A stretch of 64,000 bases of DNA from JASHSH01 sp036490215. Its GTDB lineage: Bacteria; Pseudomonadota; Alphaproteobacteria; Rhodospirillales; Magnetospirillaceae. Numbering within the stretch: position 1 is the first letter of the stretch; every line of letters begins with the position of its first letter. Positions 32,944 through 42,348 of the stretch are shown here, one piece after another. The notes beneath the pieces are model-generated. The model was not told the DNA's origin. It saw nothing but the letters and a program-made list of their open reading frames with translations, and did no database searches. The position numbers were made by a program, and so were the translations under genes. Where the stretch lies: positions 186,001 through 250,000 of the forward strand of contig DASXEH010000095.1 in NCBI GenBank assembly GCA_036490215.1. The letters run 5' to 3'.

Positions 32944-34043
32944 CAACCCGATCCATGTCGCGCGAAACCCGACTGGCCCTATGGCTGGCGGTCTTCGCCT
33001 TGTTTATCGTGGCCGTCTGGGCACTGCGCAGCATCCTGCCGCCCTTTGTGGTCGGCATGGCGGTGGCCTATTTCTTTGATCCGTTGGCCGATCGCCTGCA
33101 GCGCTTGGGACTGTCACGCCTTTGGGCAACCCTGGTGATCACGCTGATCTTCTTTCTGATCGCCCCCGTGATCATCGGGCTGCTCGCGCCGATCATCGGC
33201 GATCAGGTGGCGAGCTTCGCTCAGCGTATTCCGAGCTACGTACAGTCACTCGCTCATTCCGGCGATCCGATCTGGAACGCGCTCAAGAAGTCGCTGTCGC
33301 CCAAGGATATCGAACAGATCCGCTCGGCCGCCACCGACTATGCCGGCACCATCGCCGGTTGGGCGGGCGGCTTCGCGAAGGATCTCGTCGGCAGCGGACT
33401 CGCGGTGGCCAATGCGCTGTCGCTGCTTTTCATCACGCCCTTCGTGACCTTCTATCTGCTGCGCGATTGGCACCGCGTCACCGCGGCGATCGACGGTTGG
33501 CTGCCGCCGCGCCACGCCGATGTGATCCGCCAGCAGTTGCGCGAGATCAATCACATCCTCGCCGGCTTCGTCCGCGGTCAGGCGTTGGTCTGCCTGACGC
33601 TCGCGGTCATATACGGCGTCGGCCTGACCGTGGTCGGGCTCGATCTTGGGCTGCTGGTCGGCATCGGCGCGGGCTTCCTGTCCTTCATTCCTTATGTCGG
33701 CTCGATCACCGGCTTCTTCATTAGCATCGCGCTGGCCGCCGGGCAGGGGCAGGGTTGGACGTTGCCGGCCGAAGTCGCCGCCGTCTATGCCGTCGGCAAC
33801 CAGATCGAAGCGAACTTCCTCGCGCCGCGCCTGGTCGGCAGCAAGATCGGCCTCCATCCGGTCTGGGTGATCTTCGCCTTGTTGGCGGGTGGCGCGCTGT
33901 TCGGCTTCGTCGGGCTGATGCTGGCCTTGCCGGTGGCGGCGGTGGTCGGCGTGCTCGCACGCTTCGCCATCGCCCGCTATCTCGACAGCCCGCTCTATTC
34001 CGGCGATTTTTCCGACGATCCGCCTCCCGCGCCGGGACCATGA
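32940..34043 (+). CDS. AI-2E/PerM family membrane protein
   Basis: A 367-residue integral membrane protein with 7-8 helices, including paired N-terminal helices (LALWLAVFALFIVAVWAL, ILPPFVVGMAVAYFF), a soluble segment (about 85-140) and the C-terminal block GLHPVWVIFALLAGGALFGFVGLMLALPVAAVVGV typical of the family. Members include TqsA (AI-2 export) and Na+/H+ antiporter candidates; no specific transport can be assigned. It overlaps its neighbours by 4 bp on each side, forming a coupled operon ending in hdaA. Confidence 0.88.
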   Translation: MTTRSMSRETRLALWLAVFALFIVAVWALRSILPPFVVGMAVAYFFDPLADRLQRLGLSRLWATLVITLIFFLIAPVIIGLLAPIIGDQVASFAQRIPSYVQSLAHSGDPIWNALKKSLSPKDIEQIRSAATDYAGTIAGWAGGFAKDLVGSGLAVANALSLLFITPFVTFYLLRDWHRVTAAIDGWLPPRHADVIRQQLREINHILAGFVRGQALVCLTLAVIYGVGLTVVGLDLGLLVGIGAGFLSFIPYVGSITGFFISIALAAGQGQGWTLPAEVAAVYAVGNQIEANFLAPRLVGSKIGLHPVWVIFALLAGGALFGFVGLMLALPVAAVVGVLARFAIARYLDSPLYSGDFSDDPPPAPGP

Positions 34044-34726
34044 TGGCCAAGCCGGTGCAGATGCCGCTGGATCTGGCCAGCGCGCCCACCTATGCCGCCG
34101 CTGATTTCCTGGTCGCGGAAAGTAATCGCGGCGCCGTGTCGCGACTCGAGCATTGGGTCGATTGGCCGGATTTCGCCTATGCGTTGAGCGGGCCTGACGG
34201 CAGCGGCAAGACCCATCTCGCGCATCTCTTCGCCATGCGCATGAACGCGCAGTTAATCGTCGCACGTGACCTACGAGCTGCCGCCGTGCCCGAACTGGCC
34301 GAGGCCCATGGGATCGTCGTCGAGGACGGGGATCGCGGCGTCGATGATGAGGCGCTGCTGCATCTCTTCAATCTTCTGCGCGAGCGCGAACGCACGCTCT
34401 TGCTGACGGGCCGGGAACCGCCCGCGCGCTGGCCGGTGACACTGCCCGATCTCAAGTCGCGGCTGGCGACGGTCCCGGTTGTAACGATCGGCGCACCGGA
34501 TGACGCGCTCCTGGTCAAGCTGATGGTGAAGCTGTTCTCGGACCGGCAGGTCCGCATCGGACAGGAAGTGCCGGCCTATGTGCTGCCGCGGCTCGAACGA
34601 TCGTTTGCCGCCGTGCGCGCGGCGGTCGAGACCTTGGATCGTGCGGCGCTGGCGCAAGGACGGCCGGTGACCGTGCCGCTGGCGCGCGAAGTTCTGAATC
34701 TCAGTCCAGATCAACTGGACGAATAA
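34040..34726 (+). CDS. hdaA: HdaA, DnaA-related replication regulator
   Basis: A 228-residue AAA+ protein that, with the sliding clamp, stimulates ATP hydrolysis by DnaA and prevents over-initiation (regulatory inactivation of DnaA). The N-terminal clamp-binding hexapeptide is QMPLDL (7-12). Walker A is GPDGSGKTHL (51-60). The rest matches DnaA domain III without domain IV, giving the short length. The ATG at 34040 overlaps the perM stop. Its 3' end overlaps the convergent sixA by 26 bp. Confidence 0.92.
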   Translation: MMAKPVQMPLDLASAPTYAAADFLVAESNRGAVSRLEHWVDWPDFAYALSGPDGSGKTHLAHLFAMRMNAQLIVARDLRAAAVPELAEAHGIVVEDGDRGVDDEALLHLFNLLRERERTLLLTGREPPARWPVTLPDLKSRLATVPVVTIGAPDDALLVKLMVKLFSDRQVRIGQEVPAYVLPRLERSFAAVRAAVETLDRAALAQGRPVTVPLAREVLNLSPDQLDE

Positions 34727-35225
34727 ACTCGTCGAGCCGGCTCGATCCGGCGAAATCACTCCAGTCGTTCACTGGCGCGCTGAACACGGCCAAGGCGCAG
34801 GTGGGGAATTTCTCCTGCATCCGCGTCTTCATCTTCGGCGCGCCATGGCCTGCCAAGCCGATCGCTAATTCTTCGATCCCCGGGTTGTGCCCGACGATCA
34901 ATACGGATTCGACGCTCCGATGCAGGCGGCCGATCATCGCCTTCAGGGCTTGCGGCGATGCGCCATAGAGCGCGGCGTCGAAGACGATCTTGGGTTCGCC
35001 CAGCGCCGACTGCACGATCTCCAGGGTCTCGCGCGTCCGCGCCGAAGGCGAACACAGCACGATATCGGGCCGCACCTTTTGCGCCTTGAACCAGGCTTCG
35101 ATGTCTTGGGCGGCCTCGCGCCCACGTTTGATCAGCGGCCGGGCCAGATCGTCATCGCCCGGCACCGCTTTCTGGGCCTTGGCGTGACGCAGGAGGTAAA
35201 GGATTTTATCAGCAGTTTCAGCCAT
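34701..35225 (-). CDS. SixA-like phosphohistidine phosphatase
   Basis: A 174-residue histidine phosphatase. R13/H14 in LYLLRHAKA form the catalytic RH pair; VLCSPSARTRETLE and VGHNPGIEELA complete the active site. The family removes phosphate from histidine phosphotransfer proteins (SixA acts on ArcB or the nitrogen PTS in E. coli). The target here is unknown. Convergent with and overlapping hdaA. Confidence 0.85.
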   Translation of the reverse strand: MAETADKILYLLRHAKAQKAVPGDDDLARPLIKRGREAAQDIEAWFKAQKVRPDIVLCSPSARTRETLEIVQSALGEPKIVFDAALYGASPQALKAMIGRLHRSVESVLIVGHNPGIEELAIGLAGHGAPKMKTRMQEKFPTCALAVFSAPVNDWSDFAGSSRLDEFIRPVDLD

Positions 35226-35334
35226 ATGCCGAGCCTAGCCAGATTGCCGGGCGGTGACAATCGACCCCAAGTTGCGTCCCATGCCATGACAGCCCGCCCG
35301 CCCGGCGATATAAAGGAAGGTGAAAGAGTGCGCC

Positions 35335-36048
35335 ATGGCGTCCATCAAACCGGTGACAAAAATCAAAGCCGCGAAAGCAGGCAAGCTGAGCCGCGCCCAT
35401 CATGCGAAGGCGATCGCGGTGCTAAAGGGCGACGAGCGTCTGGCCACGATCATCACGACGATCGGCGCTTACGAACCGTCGCCGCCCGGCGACGGGTTTT
35501 GCGCACTCGTGCGCGCCATCGCCAGCCAGCAGGTTTCCAAATACGCCTCGGATGCGATTCTGGCCCGGCTCTATGCTTTGTTTCCGGCGGGACAGCCCGA
35601 TGCCTATGGGCTTCTCAAGTTTCGCACACCCAAGCTGGCGGGTGTCGGCCTGTCGCGGCGCAAGGTCGATTATCTGCGCGATCTGGCCCGCCACGTGGCT
35701 GATGGCCGGATTGTTTTCGACGAACTGCCGCATCTGCCTGACGAAGAGGTCATCGAACGGCTGACGGCCGTGAAGGGCATCGGCCGCTGGACTGCCGAAA
35801 TGTATCTGCTCTTCACGCTCGGCCGACCCGATGTACTGCCGCTGGGCGATGTGGCGCTGGTCAACGTCGTGCGCGAACTTTATGAACTGCCTGAGGATGC
35901 CGACCACACCCATTTCGGCGCAATCGCCGAAAGTTGGAGGCCCTGGCGCAGTGTGGCCGTGTGGTATCTTTACCGCTCCATCAATCTGCAGCGCGCTGCC
36001 GCCAAGGAAGCGGCGAAACTGGCCAAGCGCGCAGCGGCTGTTGCCTGA
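35335..36048 (+). CDS. DNA-3-methyladenine glycosylase II-like (HhH-GPD) protein
   Basis: Removes alkylated bases from DNA. The protein is 237 residues from the ATG at 35335; a GTG at 35320 is possible. The helix-hairpin-helix LTAVKGIGRWTAEMYLLF (about 143-160) leads to the catalytic Asp172 in VLPLGDVALVN. It has the short AlkA form without an Ada domain. It ends 14 bp before ppk in the same direction, so it may be co-transcribed with ppk-ppx. Confidence 0.9.
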   Translation: MASIKPVTKIKAAKAGKLSRAHHAKAIAVLKGDERLATIITTIGAYEPSPPGDGFCALVRAIASQQVSKYASDAILARLYALFPAGQPDAYGLLKFRTPKLAGVGLSRRKVDYLRDLARHVADGRIVFDELPHLPDEEVIERLTAVKGIGRWTAEMYLLFTLGRPDVLPLGDVALVNVVRELYELPEDADHTHFGAIAESWRPWRSVAVWYLYRSINLQRAAAKEAAKLAKRAAAVA

Positions 36049-36062
36049 TCAGGACCCGACCG

Positions 36063-38234
36063 ATGAACGTTGCCGAAGCATCCATTGCCGTCACTGAATC
36101 CGCATCGAGCGCGATCACCGCTGACTCGCCCGACCGGTTCATCAATCGCGAACTCTCCTGGCTGGCTTTCAATACGCGCGTGCTGGAAGAGGCTGACAAT
36201 GTCAGTCATCCGCTGCTCGAGCGGCTGCGCTTCCTATCGATTTCGGCCGCGAACCTCGACGAGTTTTACATGGTGCGCGTTGCCGGTCTGAAAGGGCAGG
36301 TGACGGCCGGCGTGACCTCGGTCAGCCAGGATGGGCGCACGCCCGCGCAGCAACTGACCGAAATTCAGCATGAAGCGGGCATGCTGCACGAAGCTCAGCA
36401 GCGTTGCTGGAGTCGGTTGCTGAGCGAGCTTCGTGAAGCCGGCATCGCACTGGTCGCGACTGACGAACTGTCATCGTCTGATCGTAAATGGCTCGAGACG
36501 CGCTTTCTGGAACACGTCTTCCCGGTGCTGACGCCGCTCGCCATCGATCCGGCCCATCCATTTCCCTTCATACCCAATCTCGGGCTGACGATGGTGTTGA
36601 GCCTGACTCGGCTCGAAGACGGCGATGCGATGAAGGCGCTGATTCCACTGTCGCCGCGTATCGAGCGCTTTGTGCGTCTGCCGGGCGATGCGGTGCGCTA
36701 CTTGTTACTTGAGGATATGGTGGGCATGTTCCTCGATCGCCTATTCCCCGGCTATCGCGTCAACGGGCGCGGCATGTTCCGCGTCATCCGCGACTCCGAA
36801 ATGGAAATCGATGAAGAGGCGGAAGATCTCGTGCGGGTGTTCGAAACCGCATTGAAGCGTCGCCGCCGCGGTCGCGTTATCTGGCTGACGATCGATGCCG
36901 GCATCCCCGAGGACCTGCTGAACTTCATCACCACCGAAATGCATGTGGAGGAAAGTGAGATTTTCCTGCTGCATGGTTTGATCGGCATGGTCGATACCTC
37001 GGGCATGATCAGCAACGAGCGTCCGGAACTGCTCTTCAAGCCCTATAACGCGCGTTTCCCCGAGCGCATCCGCGATCTCGGCGGCGATTGTTTCGCGGCG
37101 ATCCGCAAGAAAGACCTTATCGTCCATCATCCGTTCGAATCCTTCGACGTGGTGGTGCAATTCCTGCGCCAGGCGGTGCGCGATCCCAATGTGGTGGCGA
37201 TCAAACAGACGCTCTATCGCACCAGCCACGACAGTCCGATCGTCAAGGCGTTGGTCGAGGCGGCCGAACAGGGCAAGTCGGTCACCGCGCTGATCGAGCT
37301 CAAGGCGCGATTCGACGAAGAGGCCAATATCAACTGGGCGCGCGATCTCGAACGTGCCGGCGCCCAGGTGGTCTACGGCTTCATCGAAATGAAGACTCAC
37401 GCCAAGATTTCGCTGGTGGTGCGGCGCGAGGGTGCGGCCATGCGTTCCTACGTCCACTTCGGCACCGGCAACTATCACCCGATCACAGCCAAGGTTTATA
37501 CCGATCTCAGCTTCTTCACCTGCGATCCGGCGCTCTGCCACGACGCAGCCAGCACGTTCAATTTCATTACCGGCTACGCCAAGCCGGTGGAGATGGAGAA
37601 GCTGTCCATCGCGCCGATGATGATGCGCGACAAGCTGCTAGGCATGATTGCCGACGAGATCGCCCACGCGAAGGCCGGGCGTCCTGCCTACATCTGGGCG
37701 AAGATGAATTCGCTGGTCGATCCCAAGCTGATCGATGCGCTTTATGAAGCGTCGCGCAACGGCGTGCAGATCGATCTCGTGATCCGCGGCATCTGCTGCT
37801 TGCGGCCGGGCGTACCGGGCCTGTCCGAGACTATTCGCGTGAAGAGCATCGTCGGCCGCTTCCTTGAGCACGGCCGCGTGATTTGCTTCGGCAACGGTCA
37901 TAAATTGCCGTCGCGCCACGCCAAGGTTTTCATTTCTTCCGCTGACTGGATGCCGCGCAACATGGACTGGCGCATCGAAGCGATGGTACCCATTGAAAAC
38001 CCGACCGTGCACCGCCAAGTCCTCGACCAGATCATGGTTGCCAATCTGAAAGACAATTTGCAGAGCTGGGTGCTGAACGCGAATGGAACTTACATGCGCA
38101 TCCATCCGGCCGAGGGTGAGGAACCGTTCTCGGCGCACACCTTCTTTATGACAAATCCAAGTCTTTCCGGTCGCGGCAGCGCGCTCGATCGCAGCAGGCC
38201 CTTGCCAAAACTTGTTCTGAAGGGCAAAAGCTGA
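36063..38234 (+). CDS. ppk: Polyphosphate kinase 1
   Basis: Reversibly makes inorganic polyphosphate from ATP. A 723-residue protein starting MNVAEASIAV, then FINRELSWLAFNTRVLEEA, the family's N-terminal domain. The two HxK active-site motifs of the PLD-like fold are KTH446AK and RH619AKVF; FGTGNYHPITAKVYTDLSFFT lies between them. Three bases separate it from ppx, so synthesis and breakdown of polyphosphate are encoded together. Confidence 0.96.
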   Translation: MNVAEASIAVTESASSAITADSPDRFINRELSWLAFNTRVLEEADNVSHPLLERLRFLSISAANLDEFYMVRVAGLKGQVTAGVTSVSQDGRTPAQQLTEIQHEAGMLHEAQQRCWSRLLSELREAGIALVATDELSSSDRKWLETRFLEHVFPVLTPLAIDPAHPFPFIPNLGLTMVLSLTRLEDGDAMKALIPLSPRIERFVRLPGDAVRYLLLEDMVGMFLDRLFPGYRVNGRGMFRVIRDSEMEIDEEAEDLVRVFETALKRRRRGRVIWLTIDAGIPEDLLNFITTEMHVEESEIFLLHGLIGMVDTSGMISNERPELLFKPYNARFPERIRDLGGDCFAAIRKKDLIVHHPFESFDVVVQFLRQAVRDPNVVAIKQTLYRTSHDSPIVKALVEAAEQGKSVTALIELKARFDEEANINWARDLERAGAQVVYGFIEMKTHAKISLVVRREGAAMRSYVHFGTGNYHPITAKVYTDLSFFTCDPALCHDAASTFNFITGYAKPVEMEKLSIAPMMMRDKLLGMIADEIAHAKAGRPAYIWAKMNSLVDPKLIDALYEASRNGVQIDLVIRGICCLRPGVPGLSETIRVKSIVGRFLEHGRVICFGNGHKLPSRHAKVFISSADWMPRNMDWRIEAMVPIENPTVHRQVLDQIMVANLKDNLQSWVLNANGTYMRIHPAEGEEPFSAHTFFMTNPSLSGRGSALDRSRPLPKLVLKGKS

Positions 38235-38237
38235 CGC

Positions 38238-39749
38238 ATGACCGCTGCGCTCGCACGCGAACCGATCCCGTCGTCTTCTGCTCGTCAGAACCTTGCCATT
38301 ATCGATATCGGCTCCAACTCCATCCGCCTCGTCGTCTATGACGGGCTGGTGCGGACGCCGCAGGTTCTGTTCAACGAAAAGGCCGTATGCGGATTGGCGC
38401 ATGGGCTCGAACGCAGCGGCCTCCTGAATCCCGAAGGTGTGCCCTCGGCCATGGCGTCGATCGGCCGCTTCATCCGCCTGACGCGCGCCATGCGTATCGG
38501 GACGCTCGACATTCTGGCTACGGCTGCCGTGCGCGAGGCCACCGATGGCCGTGCCTTCGTCGCCGAGATCGAGCGGCGCTGGAAAGTGAAGGTCACCGTG
38601 CTGGCCGGCGAGGAAGAAGCACGGCTGGCAGCGTCCGGTGTCCTCTGCAGCAGCCCCGATGCTGATGGGTTGGTCGCCGATCTGGGCGGCGGCAGTTTGG
38701 AGCTTGTCGCGCTCGATCGTGGCAAGATCGGCAATTCGGCGGCGACTTTGCCGCTCGGCGTTCTGCGCCTGAGCGAGGCCAGTGGCGACGATAACGAACG
38801 CGCTGAGGAATTGATCGATCAGCATTTCGATCGCGTCGATTGGCTCGGCAAGCGCAACGGCCGGCCGCTCTATGCCGTGGGTGGTGCCTGGCGTGCGGTG
38901 GCGCGTCTGGGTGTCGAACAGGTCGGCCATCCGCTGCATGTGCTCGACAATTTCACGCTCAGCCGGTCCAACGCCACCTCGCTGCTCGGCCTGATCGCGC
39001 GTCAGAGCAAGAAGTCGCTGGAAAAGATTCCGGGGCTTTCTCGGAAACGTCTGCCGTATCTGCCATTGGCGGCGCTGTTGCTGAAGAAGGTGATCGAGCA
39101 TTCGCGCGCTTCGGAGCTCGTGTTCTCGGCCTATGGCATGCGCGAGGGCCAGTTCTTCCGCCGCCTGCCGCAAGCCGTGCGCGAACAGGACCCGCTGCTG
39201 GCGGCCTGTGAGCATCTCGCGCGCAGCCAGGGCCGCTTCCCGGCCCATGGCGACGAGTTGGTCACCTGGATGGCGCCTTTGTTCCGCGGCGAGGCCGAGG
39301 CGCAACGGCGCATTCGCCATGCGGCCTGCCTGTTGGGCGATCTCTTCTGGAACGAGCATCCGGATTATCGCGCCGAACAGGCGTTCTTACGTGTCATTCG
39401 TCTGCCGGTGATGGGGCTCGACCATCGTGATCGTGTCGCCCTTGCCTTGGCCGTGCACTCTCGCTACGAGAGCGACCGCGCCCCGCCCGATGCGGATGCC
39501 CTGGCGCTGCTTGACGAAGACGAACAGCGCCGTGCGACCTTGATCGGCTATCTGCTTCGTCTCGGGCACACGATTTCGGGCGGCGTGCCCGGCATCCTAT
39601 CGGCAACGCGTTTCAATCGCCAAGGCGATAGTCTCGTGCTCACGCTTCCGGCCTCCGATCCGGTTTTCGCCCCTGATCTGGCCGACCGGCGCTATGACCG
39701 TATGGCGCGGCTGGCCGGGGCCGAAAAATTCGAGATGAAGCGGAAGTAA
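38238..39749 (+). CDS. ppx: Exopolyphosphatase (Ppx/GppA family)
   Basis: A 503-residue actin-like-fold phosphatase that trims polyphosphate chains (members may also hydrolyse pppGpp). The N-terminal phosphate loop is AIIDIGSNSIRLVVYDG; AVREATDGRAFVAEIE and ADLGGGSLELVAL are the other conserved blocks, and an HD-like helical domain forms the C-terminal half. Translated immediately after ppk. Confidence 0.95.
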   Translation: MTAALAREPIPSSSARQNLAIIDIGSNSIRLVVYDGLVRTPQVLFNEKAVCGLAHGLERSGLLNPEGVPSAMASIGRFIRLTRAMRIGTLDILATAAVREATDGRAFVAEIERRWKVKVTVLAGEEEARLAASGVLCSSPDADGLVADLGGGSLELVALDRGKIGNSAATLPLGVLRLSEASGDDNERAEELIDQHFDRVDWLGKRNGRPLYAVGGAWRAVARLGVEQVGHPLHVLDNFTLSRSNATSLLGLIARQSKKSLEKIPGLSRKRLPYLPLAALLLKKVIEHSRASELVFSAYGMREGQFFRRLPQAVREQDPLLAACEHLARSQGRFPAHGDELVTWMAPLFRGEAEAQRRIRHAACLLGDLFWNEHPDYRAEQAFLRVIRLPVMGLDHRDRVALALAVHSRYESDRAPPDADALALLDEDEQRRATLIGYLLRLGHTISGGVPGILSATRFNRQGDSLVLTLPASDPVFAPDLADRRYDRMARLAGAEKFEMKRK

Positions 39750-39806
39750 CGCAGCGCACAACGGCGCTCGCTTGCCTTCGATCCGCGAAGGCGTAAGCTT
39801 TCATCC

Positions 39807-40775
39807 ATGGCGAGCAACGCACAATCTCATACTCAGCCGGCTCATACTCAACCCGACGGCGCCAACCGGCTCGGCGTTCATTCGCTCGATCATTTCGCGA
39901 TCAGCGTTCCCAATCTTGAAGAGGCACGCGGCTTCTATACGCTGTTCGGTCTCGACGTGGTTGCCGATCAGGCAGGGCTCGGTCTGCGCACGCGCGGCGA
40001 TGAGCGCGATTGGGGCCGCATCGCCGAGGGCAAGGCAAAGCGCCTCGACCATCTCGCCTTCGGTTGCTATCCGCAGGACTACCGCGCCATTCGTCGCAAT
40101 ATCGAAGCGGCCGGCGGCACATTGATCGATGCGCCCCAAGATGCGAATGGCGAAGGACTTTGGTTCCGTGACCCATTCGGTGTGCTAGTCCAGCTGTTGG
40201 TCGCACCGAAGCGCACGCCGGATGTGAAGACGCCGGGTGTCTACCATTCGCAGTTGGCGATGGAGCGTGGCGCCGTCTATCGCGGCGAGACGCCGCCAAT
40301 CCGGCCGCGCCGGCTGTCGCATGTGCTGCTCTATTGTCCCGATGTGCCGCGCGCGGCCGATTTCTATGCGCGCGCGCTGGGCTTGCGCCTGACCGACAGC
40401 AGCGGCGATGGCATCGCCTTCATGCATGCGGTCCATGGCTCCGATCACCATGTGGTCGCCTTTGCGAAATCCAATGCGCCCGGCTATCACCATTCGAGTT
40501 GGGATGTGCCGGGTATCGAGGATATCGGCCGCGGTGCGATGCAGATGTTCGAGGCCGGCTACACGCGCGGCTGGGGCCTCGGCCGCCATGTGCTCGGCTC
40601 GAATTACTTTCACTACGTGCGCGATCCGTGGGGCAGCTTCGCCGAATATTCGGCGGATATCGACTATGTGTCTGCCGATCGCATCTGGGACACGCGCGAA
40701 CATCCGCCGGACAACAGCTTCTATCTCTGGGGCCCCGCCGTGCCCGAGGATTTCGTAAATAATACGGAAGCCTAG
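39807..40775 (+). CDS. Two-domain VOC protein, type I extradiol dioxygenase-like
   Basis: A 322-residue protein of two vicinal-oxygen-chelate modules (about 22-135 and 168-285). In the second module H172 (LSHVLLYCPD), H228 (GYHHSSWDV) and E280 (SFAEYS) match the Fe(II) ligands of BphC/catechol 2,3-dioxygenase-type enzymes, and RHVLGSNYFHYV matches their active-site loop. A ring-cleaving dioxygenase is likely, but the aromatic substrate is unknown and no pathway genes are adjacent. A family A repeat follows 3 bp after the stop. Confidence 0.78.
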   Translation: MASNAQSHTQPAHTQPDGANRLGVHSLDHFAISVPNLEEARGFYTLFGLDVVADQAGLGLRTRGDERDWGRIAEGKAKRLDHLAFGCYPQDYRAIRRNIEAAGGTLIDAPQDANGEGLWFRDPFGVLVQLLVAPKRTPDVKTPGVYHSQLAMERGAVYRGETPPIRPRRLSHVLLYCPDVPRAADFYARALGLRLTDSSGDGIAFMHAVHGSDHHVVAFAKSNAPGYHHSSWDVPGIEDIGRGAMQMFEAGYTRGWGLGRHVLGSNYFHYVRDPWGSFAEYSADIDYVSADRIWDTREHPPDNSFYLWGPAVPEDFVNNTEA

Positions 40776-40778
40776 GAT

Positions 40779-40856
40779 GTCATTGCGAGAAGCATCGCGA
40801 CGAAGCAATCCATGCTCTGCCGCGAACTGGATTGCTTCGCTTCGCTCACAATGACG
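40779..40856. repeat. Intergenic palindromic element, family A (copy 5)
   Basis: GTCATTGCGAGAAGC...GCTCACAATGACG palindrome filling the gap between two convergent genes (dioxygenase-like and amidohydrolase). Confidence 0.85.
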
Positions 40857-40864
40857 GCTTTCGT

Positions 40865-42142
40865 TTATTCCGCATAAGCCGCGTGCTTCACCGCATTCTT
40901 GGGCAGCGCGTTCTTGTAGAGCCGCCCGTTCTGCATGATCACGGCGAAGCTGTTCTTGTCCTGCAGCAACGCCACATTGGCGACCGGATTGCCCTTCACC
41001 AGCAGCAGATCGGCGATATAGCCCTTGGCGATCTTGCCGAGCTCGTGGCCCATGCCCATCAGCTCGCCGCCGATCCGGGTGGCGCATTGCAGCGCCTCGT
41101 TGGGCGTGTAGCCGAACAGGTTGACGAAGTGCTCGATGTCGCGGGCATTCATGCCTTGTGGCACCCAAGCGAAACCATAGTCGCCACCGACGACCACGCG
41201 AATGCCGCGCTTGCGCATCTCGGCATAGATCTTCTGGCTGCGCTCAAGGCAGCCGTCGAGGCCCAGCCGGCACGCGTCTTCGTTGGTGAAGCCCCAGGGT
41301 GCGGCCTCGTAGAGGCTGCTATAGATCAACCCGATCGCAGGACCGACGAAGATACGGTCCTTGGCCTCTTCGAGCATGTCGAGCGCTTCTTCATCGGCCG
41401 AGTCGCAGTGATAGATCACGTCCACACCGCAGCGCACGGCCATCTTCACCGAATCGCCGGCGCGCGCATGGGCCGACACTTTGCGGCCGAAGGCATGCGC
41501 GGTATCGACAGCTGCGCGGCACTCGGCCTCGGTCATCACCGTCATCGCGCCGCGCGCCGGTTGGACGAAATCATCGCCCGATAGATTAATCTTCACGTTG
41601 TCGACGCCTTCGCGAACCACCTGGCGCACCGTTTTGGTGATCGCATCCGGCCCATCGACCACCAAGCCGAAGCTCGACCGGTTCTGATGGGCGCGTGCTT
41701 CGTCGCCCAAGCCACCAGTGACGGTGATCTCGGGCGACGCGGCCTTGAGGCGCGGGCCGGGGATGCGGCCGGCATTGATCTCGTTGCGGATCACCAGGTC
41801 GAGGCGCAGCTTGGCGCTGGCCGCGCTATAGACGCTGGTGAAGCCGTGGTCGAGCAGCGTCTTGGCATTGTGCATCGTGATCAGCACATGCTCTTCGGGC
41901 GGGATGTCGCCGAGATCGGTGTTGCGCGTCGCCTCGTGGAACGAGATGTGGCCATGGCCCTCGACCATGCCGGGCATCAGCGTCATGCCGGTTGCGTCGA
42001 TCACCATCGCCTTGTCGTCGGTGATGCGCGTCTTCGACACTTTGGTGATGCGATCACCCGCCACCAGCACGTCTCCGGTATAGGCCTTGGCGCCGGTGCC
42101 GTCCCAGACGGAGGCATTGCGGAACAGAGTGCTCGGCTTCAT
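40865..42142 (-). CDS. Metal-dependent amidohydrolase
   Basis: A 425-residue amidohydrolase of the imidazolonepropionase/Xaa-Pro dipeptidase-like group. Metal ligands are visible in order: HGH (MVEGHGHISF), a Lys that is carboxylated in the family (NVKINLSG), His (VSAHARAG), His (VIYHCDSA) and Asp (VVGGDYGF). The ATG at 42142 follows GAGGAG; the in-frame extension to 42226 is unlikely. No signal peptide. Substrate unknown. Confidence 0.85.
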   Translation of the reverse strand: MKPSTLFRNASVWDGTGAKAYTGDVLVAGDRITKVSKTRITDDKAMVIDATGMTLMPGMVEGHGHISFHEATRNTDLGDIPPEEHVLITMHNAKTLLDHGFTSVYSAASAKLRLDLVIRNEINAGRIPGPRLKAASPEITVTGGLGDEARAHQNRSSFGLVVDGPDAITKTVRQVVREGVDNVKINLSGDDFVQPARGAMTVMTEAECRAAVDTAHAFGRKVSAHARAGDSVKMAVRCGVDVIYHCDSADEEALDMLEEAKDRIFVGPAIGLIYSSLYEAAPWGFTNEDACRLGLDGCLERSQKIYAEMRKRGIRVVVGGDYGFAWVPQGMNARDIEHFVNLFGYTPNEALQCATRIGGELMGMGHELGKIAKGYIADLLLVKGNPVANVALLQDKNSFAVIMQNGRLYKNALPKNAVKHAAYAE

Positions 42143-42348
42143 GGTCGTTCTCCTCGGGTCCGGCGCTTCGCGCGATCGCGGCGCCGATTTTTTTGTGATG
42201 CTAGGAGCGGTTCGAAATAGCGTCAATCAGTGCTGATTTTTGAGGCGATTCCAGCAATTGACCACCTGGGAAACGGACGCCTATGCTGCGGTTGCGCTAG
42301 CGTCCGATCGGGGAGCGAAAGGGCGTCGCAAAACCTCCAGGGGTGAGC

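Noticed and set aside
36741..39359. Long reverse frames across ppk and ppx
   Set aside because: These are antisense shadows; ppk and ppx are complete on the forward strand with all motifs.
42227..42348. Possible cobalamin or NiCo riboswitch before the Ni/Co permease
   Set aside because: No B12 box or NiCo core is recognisable; only a short hairpin is seen, so I do not call a riboswitch.
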